This document shows, in pieces, positions 7,535 through 15,244 of a stretch of DNA of 64,000 bases (its first letter is position 1; every line of letters begins with the position of its first letter). The stretch comes from Pelomonas sp039929605. Its GTDB lineage: Bacteria > Pseudomonadota > Gammaproteobacteria > Burkholderiales > Burkholderiaceae_C. Under the pieces are notes generated by a model, which worked only from the letters and a program-made list of their open reading frames with translations, did no database searches and was not told where the DNA came from. The stretch is from positions 17,829 through 81,828 of the forward strand of contig NZ_JBDSQX010000098.1 of assembly GCF_039929605.1 (NCBI RefSeq), written 5' to 3'. Both the position numbers and the translations under genes were made by a program.

Positions 7535-10108
7535 TCAAAGCGTCTTTAGTAAAGAAGCAATGCCTGGGTCAGTCAAATATGGTTTCATTGCCGGCCATCG
7601 AATAATGCTGAAGCGATTGGTCTTGTCTACTTCAACGGCCTTCTTTATGGCACCCTGAAGGAGTTTCCGTTCCTCTAGTACAGCAAGAACGCCGACTTTT
7701 GTCCTTTCGCAATTGGAGAATTGCAAGACTTTCTCCAGCCTCGCACGATCAGGCTTTGCGTTGCCAAGTTTGCGGGATAATTCAAAGTTGACAATCTCTG
7801 TTCCGGCTTCGGCGGTGTAATTTATTGGCGCGAGAAATTCGCGCAATTGCTTTTCTGCCGCCTTGTAATCGCCAGCCGACAAGAGATAGTAGGCCTGCAT
7901 CGTAATGTCGCTTTCCCCTGTTTCTTCAAAATAGCGCGCGGATTCTTTCAGGCATTCATGAAAATCTTTTTTTGCGTCCAGAAGTGCAAGCGTCATAGTG
8001 TGTTTCCATTTTTTATTTAAGCGATGCCCCCATTTATCAAAAAGTTGCTGAGCTTCCTCGATTCGTTCTAGGTCGCACAGAGTATCTATAAGTTGAGTGA
8101 GTACTTCCCAGTCGAACTTAGACGCTCTCAATGAGTCCCGTAAGAGTCGAATCGCTGCCTCATCGTCACCAAAAGCTTCTCTAAGAATGGATGCTGCTAA
8201 TGCAGCCAAGTCCGGATCCCGATTTATATCCTCTGTTAGCTTCTCAAGCTCTTGCCGTAACGCAGTCTCATCGCCAAGGGATTTTAAGGCTCTCAGTCTA
8301 GTGCGGGCAAATGCCAAATGTTCATCTAGGTATCTTTCCTCCGCAATATTGATGTTATTCAGCAGTAACTCGAGCCCAGCTTTTTTCTCCGCATCCTTTT
8401 GCGTGGAGTACCGCTGTCGCTGCAATTCTAAAGTTTGACTGGCATACGGATTTTGATCTACAAGTTTTGTTATCAGTGCCAGAGTGGCTAGATCTCGTCT
8501 TTGACTGTCAAACTCCTTTAGCTCAATCGCTTCAAAGAGAGATGACCAAGCAGAGTTGCTGGTTGAGGGGTTTATCCTTAGTGCAACCTCGGCTGCTATC
8601 GTCGCTTCTTCTAGCAGCTTTGCGCGCTCGGCTCCATATTTGCCTCTCGCCTGTTGGATTTTCGTTTCGCACAATTGAATCCTTGGAGTTATTGCATATG
8701 GATCAACGTCAATAGCTCGCTGTATTTCAATCAGTCTTTCAGATCTGTTGGCCAACAACCGAGCTTTTCGTAAATACGAGGCGGCGCGTTTGGGGTGTAA
8801 TTTGATGATCTCGTCTGCCGCAGTCATTGCTGCTGCTTGATCGCCTCTCGCCATATGAGCATTGATACATTGCTCTATTAGCCGTCGGCGGATTTTTGGA
8901 CGTGGTGATTTGGCTAGCGCTTTCTTGGCTTTTTCCAATGTTTCCGCGTATTGCTCCGAAGCCATCAAGTCGGATAGCCCGCCTAGCAATAGCATTTCGT
9001 CATCGGTGAAATTTTCGCCAATCGATGTTCTGTCATCGTCGGTATCGCCGGCGATAAGATTTGCAAGCGCCGACCTTTTCGACTGACGCTCTAAGCGGAT
9101 GCGAGCCTTCTTTAAAATTTCGGTGGTTGTCGGTACTCCTGTGCTTGATGCTAGTAACATCGTAAGGCCTTGGTTGGATCGCCGATTGATGCCAAGCGCA
9201 GATTCGGGGACGCATTGCCCTGGATTGAATGAGCCATACAGCTCGGCAAATAGCTCGTCAAAACCATCGATTTCAACAAAGTAAACGCGATCTCTCAATA
9301 GGAGTTTCCTGAGATCTTCTGATATTTCGGTGTCTTTTCTTAGGCACCAGTAAATGCCAGTTTTTAGATATTCTTCTCGCCGAAGGAGCGCTTGCAGATT
9401 TTCCATAATAGATCTGTCGGCTCCCGAGTAGCCTACAACTATTAGGCCATGATCCTTTGAGAACTCAGCAAGCTTTGCTTTCATGTTCTGCTCAAGGCTT
9501 TCGGTTTCCCTGATCGTGCTTTTTAGGTCATCAAATAGATAGTCGCCATGCAGCTTTATGACTTTTGGTCTTTTGGACGTTACTGTTACGCTATTAATGC
9601 TTGAGTCATGGGCGCAAACAATGGGGCGGTCATTCGAGAAAAGGTAGAACGCCTCATTTATGAGATCATCGAAGTTCGTGGTAAATACGGTGTTGAAGTG
9701 ACCCTGTTCAATCAATGAGGTGAGATACGCGTATCCAATAGAAGGCGTCTTTCCTGCCACCTCTGATTCGACGAAAACGCGCCGTTGGCGCTGAAGGTCA
9801 AAGCGGCGCTCAAATAGCGATGAATATTCATGTGCGGGGTCATACCACGTTGAACCTCTTTGACGCAGTAATTCGACCTGATTCGCCTCGGATAGCTTGT
9901 CAGTCACGCCTAGTTCTAGGCAAGCCTGAGTTCGCCATTCCTTTATAAGAGTTGATGCCGGTCGTACACCCGAAGTAACCGAGCATCCAGCACCAAGCAA
10001 CAAGCAGTAGTTGGAGTGATCGTCAGTTCTATTGCCTATATATCGCGCCAAGTCGACTAATGTTCTTTGCTTGGTTGGGAAGTGTTTGGCCAATTCGGAG
10101 GAGTTCAT
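7535..10108 (-). CDS. SIR2-like domain protein with TPR-type C-terminus (putative defence NADase)
   Basis: 857 residues. The N-terminal SIR2-like Rossmann domain has LLLGAGCSVTSG (37-47), TTNFDDLI (143-150, candidate catalytic N145), KLHGD (185-189, candidate catalytic H187) and VVGYSGAD (224-231). From about residue 320 to the end the protein is helical and TPR-like, with repeated segments such as AADEIIKLHPKRAASYLRKA. Known SIR2 proteins of this style (ThsA, DSR-type) degrade NAD+ during phage infection, so a defence role is inferred. Base composition differs: line 8401-8460 is about 47% GC by hand count against about 70% for 13201-13260. It is a single gene between two core genes, flanked by inverted REP-like repeats, which suggests transfer. 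Confidence 0.82.
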   Translation of the reverse strand: MNSSELAKHFPTKQRTLVDLARYIGNRTDDHSNYCLLLGAGCSVTSGVRPASTLIKEWRTQACLELGVTDKLSEANQVELLRQRGSTWYDPAHEYSSLFERRFDLQRQRRVFVESEVAGKTPSIGYAYLTSLIEQGHFNTVFTTNFDDLINEAFYLFSNDRPIVCAHDSSINSVTVTSKRPKVIKLHGDYLFDDLKSTIRETESLEQNMKAKLAEFSKDHGLIVVGYSGADRSIMENLQALLRREEYLKTGIYWCLRKDTEISEDLRKLLLRDRVYFVEIDGFDELFAELYGSFNPGQCVPESALGINRRSNQGLTMLLASSTGVPTTTEILKKARIRLERQSKRSALANLIAGDTDDDRTSIGENFTDDEMLLLGGLSDLMASEQYAETLEKAKKALAKSPRPKIRRRLIEQCINAHMARGDQAAAMTAADEIIKLHPKRAASYLRKARLLANRSERLIEIQRAIDVDPYAITPRIQLCETKIQQARGKYGAERAKLLEEATIAAEVALRINPSTSNSAWSSLFEAIELKEFDSQRRDLATLALITKLVDQNPYASQTLELQRQRYSTQKDAEKKAGLELLLNNINIAEERYLDEHLAFARTRLRALKSLGDETALRQELEKLTEDINRDPDLAALAASILREAFGDDEAAIRLLRDSLRASKFDWEVLTQLIDTLCDLERIEEAQQLFDKWGHRLNKKWKHTMTLALLDAKKDFHECLKESARYFEETGESDITMQAYYLLSAGDYKAAEKQLREFLAPINYTAEAGTEIVNFELSRKLGNAKPDRARLEKVLQFSNCERTKVGVLAVLEERKLLQGAIKKAVEVDKTNRFSIIRWPAMKPYLTDPGIASLLKTL

Positions 10109-10346
10109 TTTTTCCCTTGAGCCAATTGCATGGCTATTTTTTTGTGGTCTGCGGACTCTTTGCGTGTGCCGTAGTTGCGGCTAATTGACTATCCGTCAAA
10201 ATCTGTGGCACGGCCCTGGGATTAAACCCGAGGCTCTGCGAGCGTGTAGATCCGGCGCTACGTCAGGACCCGCAGTCGCATTGGTGTTGATGCGCAGGTC
10301 GCGCGCGGGGTCCGGGCCCGGGGTCAGGTCTCAAACCTAAAGTCCA
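10109..10346. other. Upstream region of the SIR2 gene
   Basis: Gap between the SIR2-like gene start and the acoR-like stop. It returns from AT-rich to GC-rich sequence at about 10190. The AT-rich part next to the gene should hold its promoter, but no confident -35/-10 pair was picked. The far end is the REP-like repeat described separately. No gene seen. Confidence 0.4.
10321..10346 (-). repeat. REP-like repeat, right flank of the SIR2 gene
   Basis: Read on the minus strand it gives ggactttaggtttgagacct followed by gacccc. This matches the plus-strand copy at 7498-7522 in inverted orientation, with the shared core tttgagacct. It ends immediately before the acoR-like stop codon. The pair encloses the low-GC SIR2 gene exactly. 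Confidence 0.6.
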
Positions 10347-12293
10347 TCACCCCAAGCTTTGCCCACGCAGCCGCCTGTACAACGTATTCCTGCTGACCCC
10401 CAACCGCCGCGCCGCCTCCGACACATTCCCGCCCACGGCCGCCAGCGTTTCGCGGATGCGGGCCTCGGCCAGTTGGCGCAGGTCGTCGCACGGCGTAATC
10501 GCTGACGCCGTGTCCAGGCTGGCGGCGCCCGGCGCTTCACGCACCTCATCCCCCACGAGCCCCGCTGTCACCACATCCTCGCCGTCGTCCAGCAACGCCA
10601 CCCCCATCCTCACCACATTCGCCAGCTGCCGCACATTGCCCGGCCAGCGGTAGCGGCTGAACGCAGCCAGCACTTCGTCATGCAGCCGCAGCGCCCGCTC
10701 CGGCGCCTCGGTCTTCAGCAGACGGGCGACCAGCTCGCTCAAATCCGACCGCTCCCGCAGCGGCGGCAGGCTGAGCGTCAGGCCGTTGAGGCGGTAGTAC
10801 AGGTCCTCACGAAACCGCCCCGCCGCCACTTCGTCCTTCAGCCGCTGGTGCGTGGCGCAGATCAGGCGGAAGTCGACCGAAACGGCCGCGCCGCCGCCCA
10901 GCGGCGTGACCTCGCGGTCCTGCAGCACGCGCAGCAGCCGGGCCTGCAGCGCCTGGGGCATGTCGCCGATCTCGTCCAGCAGCAGCGTGCCGCCGTGGGC
11001 TTCGCGGATGCGGCCGGGGGCGCCTTGGCGGTGGGCGCCGGTGAAGGCGCCGGGGCGGTAGCCGAAGAGTTCGGCTTCGATCAGGGTCTCAGGCAGGGCC
11101 GCGCAGTTGACGGCGACGAAGGGCTTGTCGCGCCGCGCGCTGCTGGCGTGGATGGCCTTGGCCAGCAGCTCCTTGCCGGTGCCGCTTTCGCCCTGCAGCA
11201 GCAGCGGGATGGCGGGCTTGTCGAGCAGCTTGCGGGCGCGGTCGAGCAGGGCGCGGAAGGGGGCGTCGCCGGTGTCCAGCGCGGCCAGCGCGTCGCGCGG
11301 GCGCCAGGGGGTGTCGGTGGGCGGCACGGCGGGTGGCGTGGCGCGGGCGGCGGTGGGCGCGCTGCGGCGCAGGGTCTGGCCGGCCTCCACGCGCAGCCAC
11401 AGCGGCGTGGCGCCCGGGCGGGGCAGCGCACAGGGGGCGGCGCCCAGGGCCAGCAGCGCGCGCAGGTCCAGGCCGAGCACGCGCTCCACGGTGGCGGCGC
11501 CGATGTCCTGGCGGGTCAGGCGCAGCAGTTCCAGCGCGGCGGTGTTGGCGCCGGTGACCCAGCCGTCTTCGCTGAGCGCGAGCAGGCCTTCGGTGAAGGT
11601 GCCCAGGCCTTCAACCTGCGCGTGCAGCCGCAGGTGCAGGCCGGCGCGGTGGCGGGCGGTGAAGAGCTGGTGCTCGATCATGCGGGCGCCGCTGCGGGCC
11701 AGGGCCAGCGTGTGGCGGTGGTAGCCGCGGCGGTCGCCGGAGATGTCGAGCACGCCGAGCAGGGTGCCGGCGGGGTCGGCAATCGGGGCGGCGGCGCAGG
11801 TGAGGAAGCCGTTGCGCTGCAAGTAGTGCTCGCCGGCGTGCACGACGACCGGGGCGCCCTCGGCCAGCGCGGTGCCAATGGCGTTGGTGCCGCGCCATTG
11901 CTCGCTCCAGACGGCGCCGGGGCGCAGCGCGACGCGGGCAGCGCGGTCGGCAAAGTGGGCATCGTCACCGCTGGCGTGCAGCAGCAGGCCGTGGGCGTCG
12001 GCCAGCAGCACGAGGCTGTCGCTGCCCTGCACCTGTTCGTTGAGGAAGGCCATCACCGGCCTGGCGTGGGCCATGAGCGTGTGGCGGTGCTCCTGCGCGC
12101 GGGCAAGCTGGGCGGCGCTGGCGTGGGGCGCGCCTTGCGGGCGGCCTTCGGGCGCGAGGCCGAAGTCGCGGCAGCGCGCCCAGCTGGCTTGCAGCGGCCC
12201 GGCAATGAGGCCGCTGGCGACGGTGCCGGTGTCCAGCCATTGGCGGCGGGCCTGGCGGATGCGCTCGGGCGGGGTGGGGGCGGGCGTGGCCAT
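10347..12293 (-). CDS. Sigma-54-dependent activator, AcoR-like
   Basis: Enhancer-binding protein with a GAF-type sensory N-terminal half and an AAA+ domain carrying Walker A GESGTGKELLAKAIH, the sigma-54-contacting GAFTGA loop and Walker B LLLDEIGDMP. A Fis-type helix-turn-helix lies at the end (NVSEAARRLGVSRNTLYRR). This is the layout of AcoR, the acetoin catabolism activator, and of related regulators of alcohol/aldehyde oxidation. The start at 12293 (MATPAPTPPER) avoids a longer in-frame extension running into a palindromic repeat. It is divergent from an aldehyde dehydrogenase with a sigma-54 promoter, its probable target. Confidence 0.88.
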   Translation of the reverse strand: MATPAPTPPERIRQARRQWLDTGTVASGLIAGPLQASWARCRDFGLAPEGRPQGAPHASAAQLARAQEHRHTLMAHARPVMAFLNEQVQGSDSLVLLADAHGLLLHASGDDAHFADRAARVALRPGAVWSEQWRGTNAIGTALAEGAPVVVHAGEHYLQRNGFLTCAAAPIADPAGTLLGVLDISGDRRGYHRHTLALARSGARMIEHQLFTARHRAGLHLRLHAQVEGLGTFTEGLLALSEDGWVTGANTAALELLRLTRQDIGAATVERVLGLDLRALLALGAAPCALPRPGATPLWLRVEAGQTLRRSAPTAARATPPAVPPTDTPWRPRDALAALDTGDAPFRALLDRARKLLDKPAIPLLLQGESGTGKELLAKAIHASSARRDKPFVAVNCAALPETLIEAELFGYRPGAFTGAHRQGAPGRIREAHGGTLLLDEIGDMPQALQARLLRVLQDREVTPLGGGAAVSVDFRLICATHQRLKDEVAAGRFREDLYYRLNGLTLSLPPLRERSDLSELVARLLKTEAPERALRLHDEVLAAFSRYRWPGNVRQLANVVRMGVALLDDGEDVVTAGLVGDEVREAPGAASLDTASAITPCDDLRQLAEARIRETLAAVGGNVSEAARRLGVSRNTLYRRLRGQSLG

Positions 12294-12314
12294 GGTGTCT
12301 CCTGCGCGGCCGTA

Positions 12315-12369
12315 GGGCCTGTTGAACGCTACGGCAACGGGTCGAGTTGCCGTAGTGTTCAACAGGCCC
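12315..12369. repeat. Palindromic repeat family A, copy 1
   Basis: Arms of 23 bases, 12315-12337 (gggcctgttgaacgctacgg and three more bases) and 12347-12369, pair with one mismatch around a 9-base loop. A second, less perfect copy lies at 32035-32082 with the same outer word gggcctgtt and inner word ttgccgtag. It sits between the activator start and the upstream activator sites. Confidence 0.75.
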
Positions 12370-12438
12370 AGGGCTCTGAGGCGCAGAGCCTGCGCCAGGA
12401 GGCGGACAGTAGCCTGACGACGGAGCGCGTCAAGCGGC

Positions 12439-12486
12439 TGTGCCGGAATGGCACGTTGTGCGACGCAGTTGTTCCATTTCGGGACA
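12439..12486 (+). promoter_or_regulatory. Paired upstream activator dyads for the aldehyde dehydrogenase promoter
   Basis: Two 17-base sites share the form TGTxCC-N5-GGxAC. They are tgtgccggaatggcacg (12439-12455) and tgttccatttcgggaca (12470-12486), 31 bases apart start to start. Their position 60-110 bases upstream of a -24/-12 promoter, and divergent from an AcoR-like activator, suits enhancer sites for that protein. The protein-site link is inferred. Confidence 0.6.
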
Positions 12487-12547
12487 GTACCGGCGTCAGA
12501 TGCGCGGGGTTTAGACGTGGCCGGGGTGGCCTCGGCGCAAGCGGCGT

Positions 12548-12562
12548 TGGCATGGGCTTTGC
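12548..12562 (+). promoter_or_regulatory. Sigma-54 promoter of the aldehyde dehydrogenase gene
   Basis: TGGCATGGGCTTTGC matches the sigma-54 consensus TGGCAC-N5-TTGC, with GG at 12549-12550 and GC at 12561-12562 at correct spacing. It would start transcription near 12573, about 55 bases before the dehydrogenase ATG. Paired dyads lie upstream and the divergent gene encodes a sigma-54 activator. Confidence 0.8.
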
Positions 12563-12627
12563 GCTGAATGCAGCGACCCGGTCACCGTTCAGGACGCCGG
12601 GCGTACATCCCATCCGGAGACAAGCCC

Positions 12628-14151
12628 ATGACCGTTTACGCCGCCCCCGGCGCCGCTGGCGCCAAGATTGCCTACAAGCCCCGCTACGACAACTTCATCG
12701 GTGGCAAGTTCCAGCCGCCGGTCGAGGGCCAGTATTTCGACGTGATCTCGCCGATCAACGGCAAGGTCTACACGAAGGCGGCGCGCTCAGACGCGAAAGA
12801 CGTGGAGCTGGCGCTGGACGCCGCCCACGCGGCCGCCGCTGGCTGGGGCGCCACGCCGGCGGCCGAGCGGGCCAATGTGCTGCTGCGCATCGCCGACCGC
12901 ATCGAGCAGAACCTGGAGCTGCTGGCCTATGCCGAGAGCGTGGACAACGGCAAGCCAATCCGCGAGACGCTGAACGCCGACATCCCGCTATGCGTGGACC
13001 ATTTCCGCTACTTCGCCGGCTGCGTGCGAGCGCAGGAAGGCGCGCTGAGCGAGATCGATGGCAACACCATCGCCTATCACTTCCACGAGCCGCTGGGCGT
13101 CGTCGGCCAGATCATCCCGTGGAACTTCCCGCTGCTGATGGCGGCGTGGAAGGTGGCGCCGGCGCTGGGCGCCGGCAACTGCGTGGTGTTGAAGCCGGCC
13201 GAGAGCACGCCCATCGGCGTCCTGCTGTTTGCCGAGCTGATCGCCGACCTGCTGCCGCCGGGCGTGCTGAACATCGTCAACGGCTACGGCAAGGAGGCCG
13301 GCATGCCGCTGGCCACCAGCAAGCGCATCGCCAAGATCGCCTTCACCGGCAGCACGGCCACGGGCCGCGCGATCGCGCAGGCGGCCGCCACCAACCTGAT
13401 CCCGGCGACGCTGGAGCTGGGTGGCAAGAGCCCCAACCTGTTCTTCGACGACGTCATGGCCGAGGACGACGCGTTTCTGGACAAGGCCATCGAGGGCCTG
13501 GTGCTGTTCGCGTTCAACCAGGGCGAGGTCTGCACCTGCCCGAGCCGCGCGCTTATCCAGGAAGGCATGTTCGACAAGTTCATGGAGCGCGCCGTCAAGC
13601 GCGTGGCGGCCATCAAGCAGGGCAACCCGCTGGACACCGACACGATGATGGGCGCGCAAGCCTCGGCCGTGCAGATGGACAAGATCGAGACCTACCTCGC
13701 GCTGGGCAAGGAGGAAGGCGCCAAGGTGCTGATCGGCGGCGGTCGCGCGCAGATGAGTGGCGACCTGGCGGGCGGCTACTACATCCAGCCCACGCTGTTC
13801 CAGGGCCACAACCAGATGCGCATCTTCCGTGAGGAGATCTTCGGCCCGGTGCTGGCGGTGACGACCTTCAAGACCGAGGCCGAGGCGCTGCAGATCGCCA
13901 ACGACACGCCCTACGGCCTGGGCGCCGGCGTGTGGACGCGCGACGGCAGCCGGGCGTATCGGCTGGGCCGCGGCATCCAGGCCGGGCGCGTGTGGACCAA
14001 CTGCTATCACGCCTACCCGGCACACGCGGCCTTTGGCGGCTACAAGGAATCGGGCATCGGCCGCGAGAACCACAAGGGCATGCTCGACAACTACCAGCAG
14101 ACGAAGAACCTGCTGGTCAGCTACTCGCCGAACGCGCTCGGATTCTTCTGA
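12628..14151 (+). CDS. exaC: NAD-dependent aldehyde dehydrogenase (ExaC/AcoD type)
   Basis: 507-residue class I-like aldehyde dehydrogenase that oxidises aldehydes such as acetaldehyde to acids. It has PWNFPLLMAAWK (cofactor region), ELGGKSPN with general base E263, and FNQGEVCTCPSR with nucleophile C302. The C-terminal YKESGIGRENHKGML is typical of ExaC/AcoD enzymes. The ATG at 12628 has GGAGA 11 bases upstream; an in-frame codon at 12568 lies before the likely transcription-coupled leader. Regulation by the divergent AcoR-like activator and the sigma-54 promoter at 12548 is likely. Confidence 0.93.
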   Translation: MTVYAAPGAAGAKIAYKPRYDNFIGGKFQPPVEGQYFDVISPINGKVYTKAARSDAKDVELALDAAHAAAAGWGATPAAERANVLLRIADRIEQNLELLAYAESVDNGKPIRETLNADIPLCVDHFRYFAGCVRAQEGALSEIDGNTIAYHFHEPLGVVGQIIPWNFPLLMAAWKVAPALGAGNCVVLKPAESTPIGVLLFAELIADLLPPGVLNIVNGYGKEAGMPLATSKRIAKIAFTGSTATGRAIAQAAATNLIPATLELGGKSPNLFFDDVMAEDDAFLDKAIEGLVLFAFNQGEVCTCPSRALIQEGMFDKFMERAVKRVAAIKQGNPLDTDTMMGAQASAVQMDKIETYLALGKEEGAKVLIGGGRAQMSGDLAGGYYIQPTLFQGHNQMRIFREEIFGPVLAVTTFKTEAEALQIANDTPYGLGAGVWTRDGSRAYRLGRGIQAGRVWTNCYHAYPAHAAFGGYKESGIGRENHKGMLDNYQQTKNLLVSYSPNALGFF

Positions 14152-14352
14152 TCGCCTGGCACCCCGGCTGACAACCGGGGCTTCGGCGGCGGCGCCGTCA
14201 GGCCAGCATCGCTGTCCTGCAGCGCGCTGAACCACTCAGCGCGGCCAAGCACCGTTCCGCTGAGCTAGGGATGTCGGGTAAGTTGACAGCCCATCGTCTA
14301 TGTTGCTACGCAGCACCGGCTAACGCCTTGATCTGCAAAGAAATGATGGCGG
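14152..14352 (+). other. Intergenic region with weak hairpin and candidate activator half-sites
   Basis: Contains a weak hairpin just after exaC (ccccgg 14162-14167 and ccggggc starting 14175). It also holds a TGTC-N9-GACA dyad (14272-14288) about 65 bases upstream of the following sigma-54 promoter. The dyad may be an enhancer site for a PrsR-like regulator of PEP-CTERM genes, which is speculative. No gene seen. Confidence 0.35.
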
Positions 14353-14367
14353 TGGCATCAGTATTGC
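14353..14367 (+). promoter_or_regulatory. Sigma-54 promoter of the PEP-CTERM fibro-slime gene
   Basis: TGGCATCAGTATTGC has the exact TGGCA-N7-TTGC sigma-54 form with correct GG/GC spacing, 35 bases before the ATG at 14402. In exosortase-containing bacteria, PEP-CTERM genes are known to be driven by RpoN with the PrsK/PrsR system, which fits. Confidence 0.72.
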
Positions 14368-14401
14368 GTTGACCTGAGCCCCACAGGTCTGGAGCCTCGT
14401 C

Positions 14402-15184
14402 ATGCGTCTGTCATCCCTTGCCGTCGCCCTCGCTCTGGCCCTGCCGCTCGCGGCCCAGGCCGCGCCAATCACGCTGACCGGCACGATCCGGGACTTCAAC
14501 TTCGCCGGCACCGTGTCGAGCGGCGTTGGCGGCCACCCGGATTTCGAGGCCTTCCTCGGTTCCGCCACGGGCATCGTCGAATCGACGCTGGGCGGCGATG
14601 GCAAGCCGGTGTTGTCGGCCGTGCACCCGACGGTGACGAGCGCGGCGTCCTTCCACCAGTGGTACCACGACGACCCGACCGTCAACGCCACCGGCAGCAT
14701 CACGATCACGCTGGACCCGATCACCGCGACGACCTACCAATACAGCAACAACAATTTCTTCCCCATCGACGGCCTCTTGCTGGCCCAGAACATCGGCGGC
14801 CACAACTTCGCTTTCACGACCGAGTTCCACACCCAGTTCACCTACCAGACCGCCAACGACGACAACTTCTCGTTCAGCGGCGATGACGACGTGTGGGTGT
14901 TCATCAACGGCGTGCTGGCCATCGACCTCGGCGGCGTGCACGGCGCCATTGGCGGCAGCGTGAATCTCAACACCTTTGCCGCCTTGAACGGCCTCGTCAA
15001 CGGCAGCGACTACACGCTGGACGTCTTCCAGGCCGAGCGCCACACGACGGGCTCGAACTTCACGATGACGACCTCGCTGCAGCTCGTCACGCCACCGACC
15101 GGTGAGCTGCCCGAGCCGGCGTCGCTGGGGCTGGTGGGCGCGGCCCTGCTGGCAGCCGGCGCTGCAGCGCGCCGCCGCCGCTGA
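14402..15184 (+). CDS. Fibro-slime domain protein with PEP-CTERM sorting signal
   Basis: 260 residues. A Sec signal peptide (MRLSSLAVALALALPLAAQA) precedes a beta-rich body. That body has the fibro-slime/PA14-like core: TANDDNFSFSGDDDVWVFIN, then GVLAIDLGGVHG. The C-terminus is a textbook PEP-CTERM tripartite signal: PEP at PEPASLGLVG, a hydrophobic helix, and the basic tail RRRR. Such proteins are cleaved by exosortase and tied to extracellular polysaccharide. No exosortase gene lies in the window. Expression is likely sigma-54 dependent. Confidence 0.88.
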   Translation: MRLSSLAVALALALPLAAQAAPITLTGTIRDFNFAGTVSSGVGGHPDFEAFLGSATGIVESTLGGDGKPVLSAVHPTVTSAASFHQWYHDDPTVNATGSITITLDPITATTYQYSNNNFFPIDGLLLAQNIGGHNFAFTTEFHTQFTYQTANDDNFSFSGDDDVWVFINGVLAIDLGGVHGAIGGSVNLNTFAALNGLVNGSDYTLDVFQAERHTTGSNFTMTTSLQLVTPPTGELPEPASLGLVGAALLAAGAAARRRR

Positions 15185-15200
15185 GTTCTACGCGCCAACG

Positions 15201-15232
15201 GCAAGGGCCGCCCGAGGGCGGCCCTTGCTTTT
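15201..15232. terminator. Bidirectional intrinsic terminator
   Basis: Perfect 13-bp arms, gcaagggccgccc (15201-15213) and gggcggcccttgc (15216-15228), followed by TTTT. It lies between two convergent genes and should serve the PEP-CTERM gene directly and possibly the phosphodiesterase gene from the other side. Confidence 0.85.
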
Positions 15233-15244
15233 GCGGGCGGCGGA

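Noticed and set aside
12449..12463. TGGCACGTTGTGC as the sigma-54 promoter of exaC
   Set aside because: The GG to GC spacing is two bases short; the site at 12548-12562 has correct spacing and position.
10680..13832. 1050-codon plus-strand frame across the sigma-54 activator and the aldehyde dehydrogenase
   Set aside because: Low-complexity Ala/Gly/Arg/Gln translation with no domain; it is antisense to one well-supported gene and out of frame with another.
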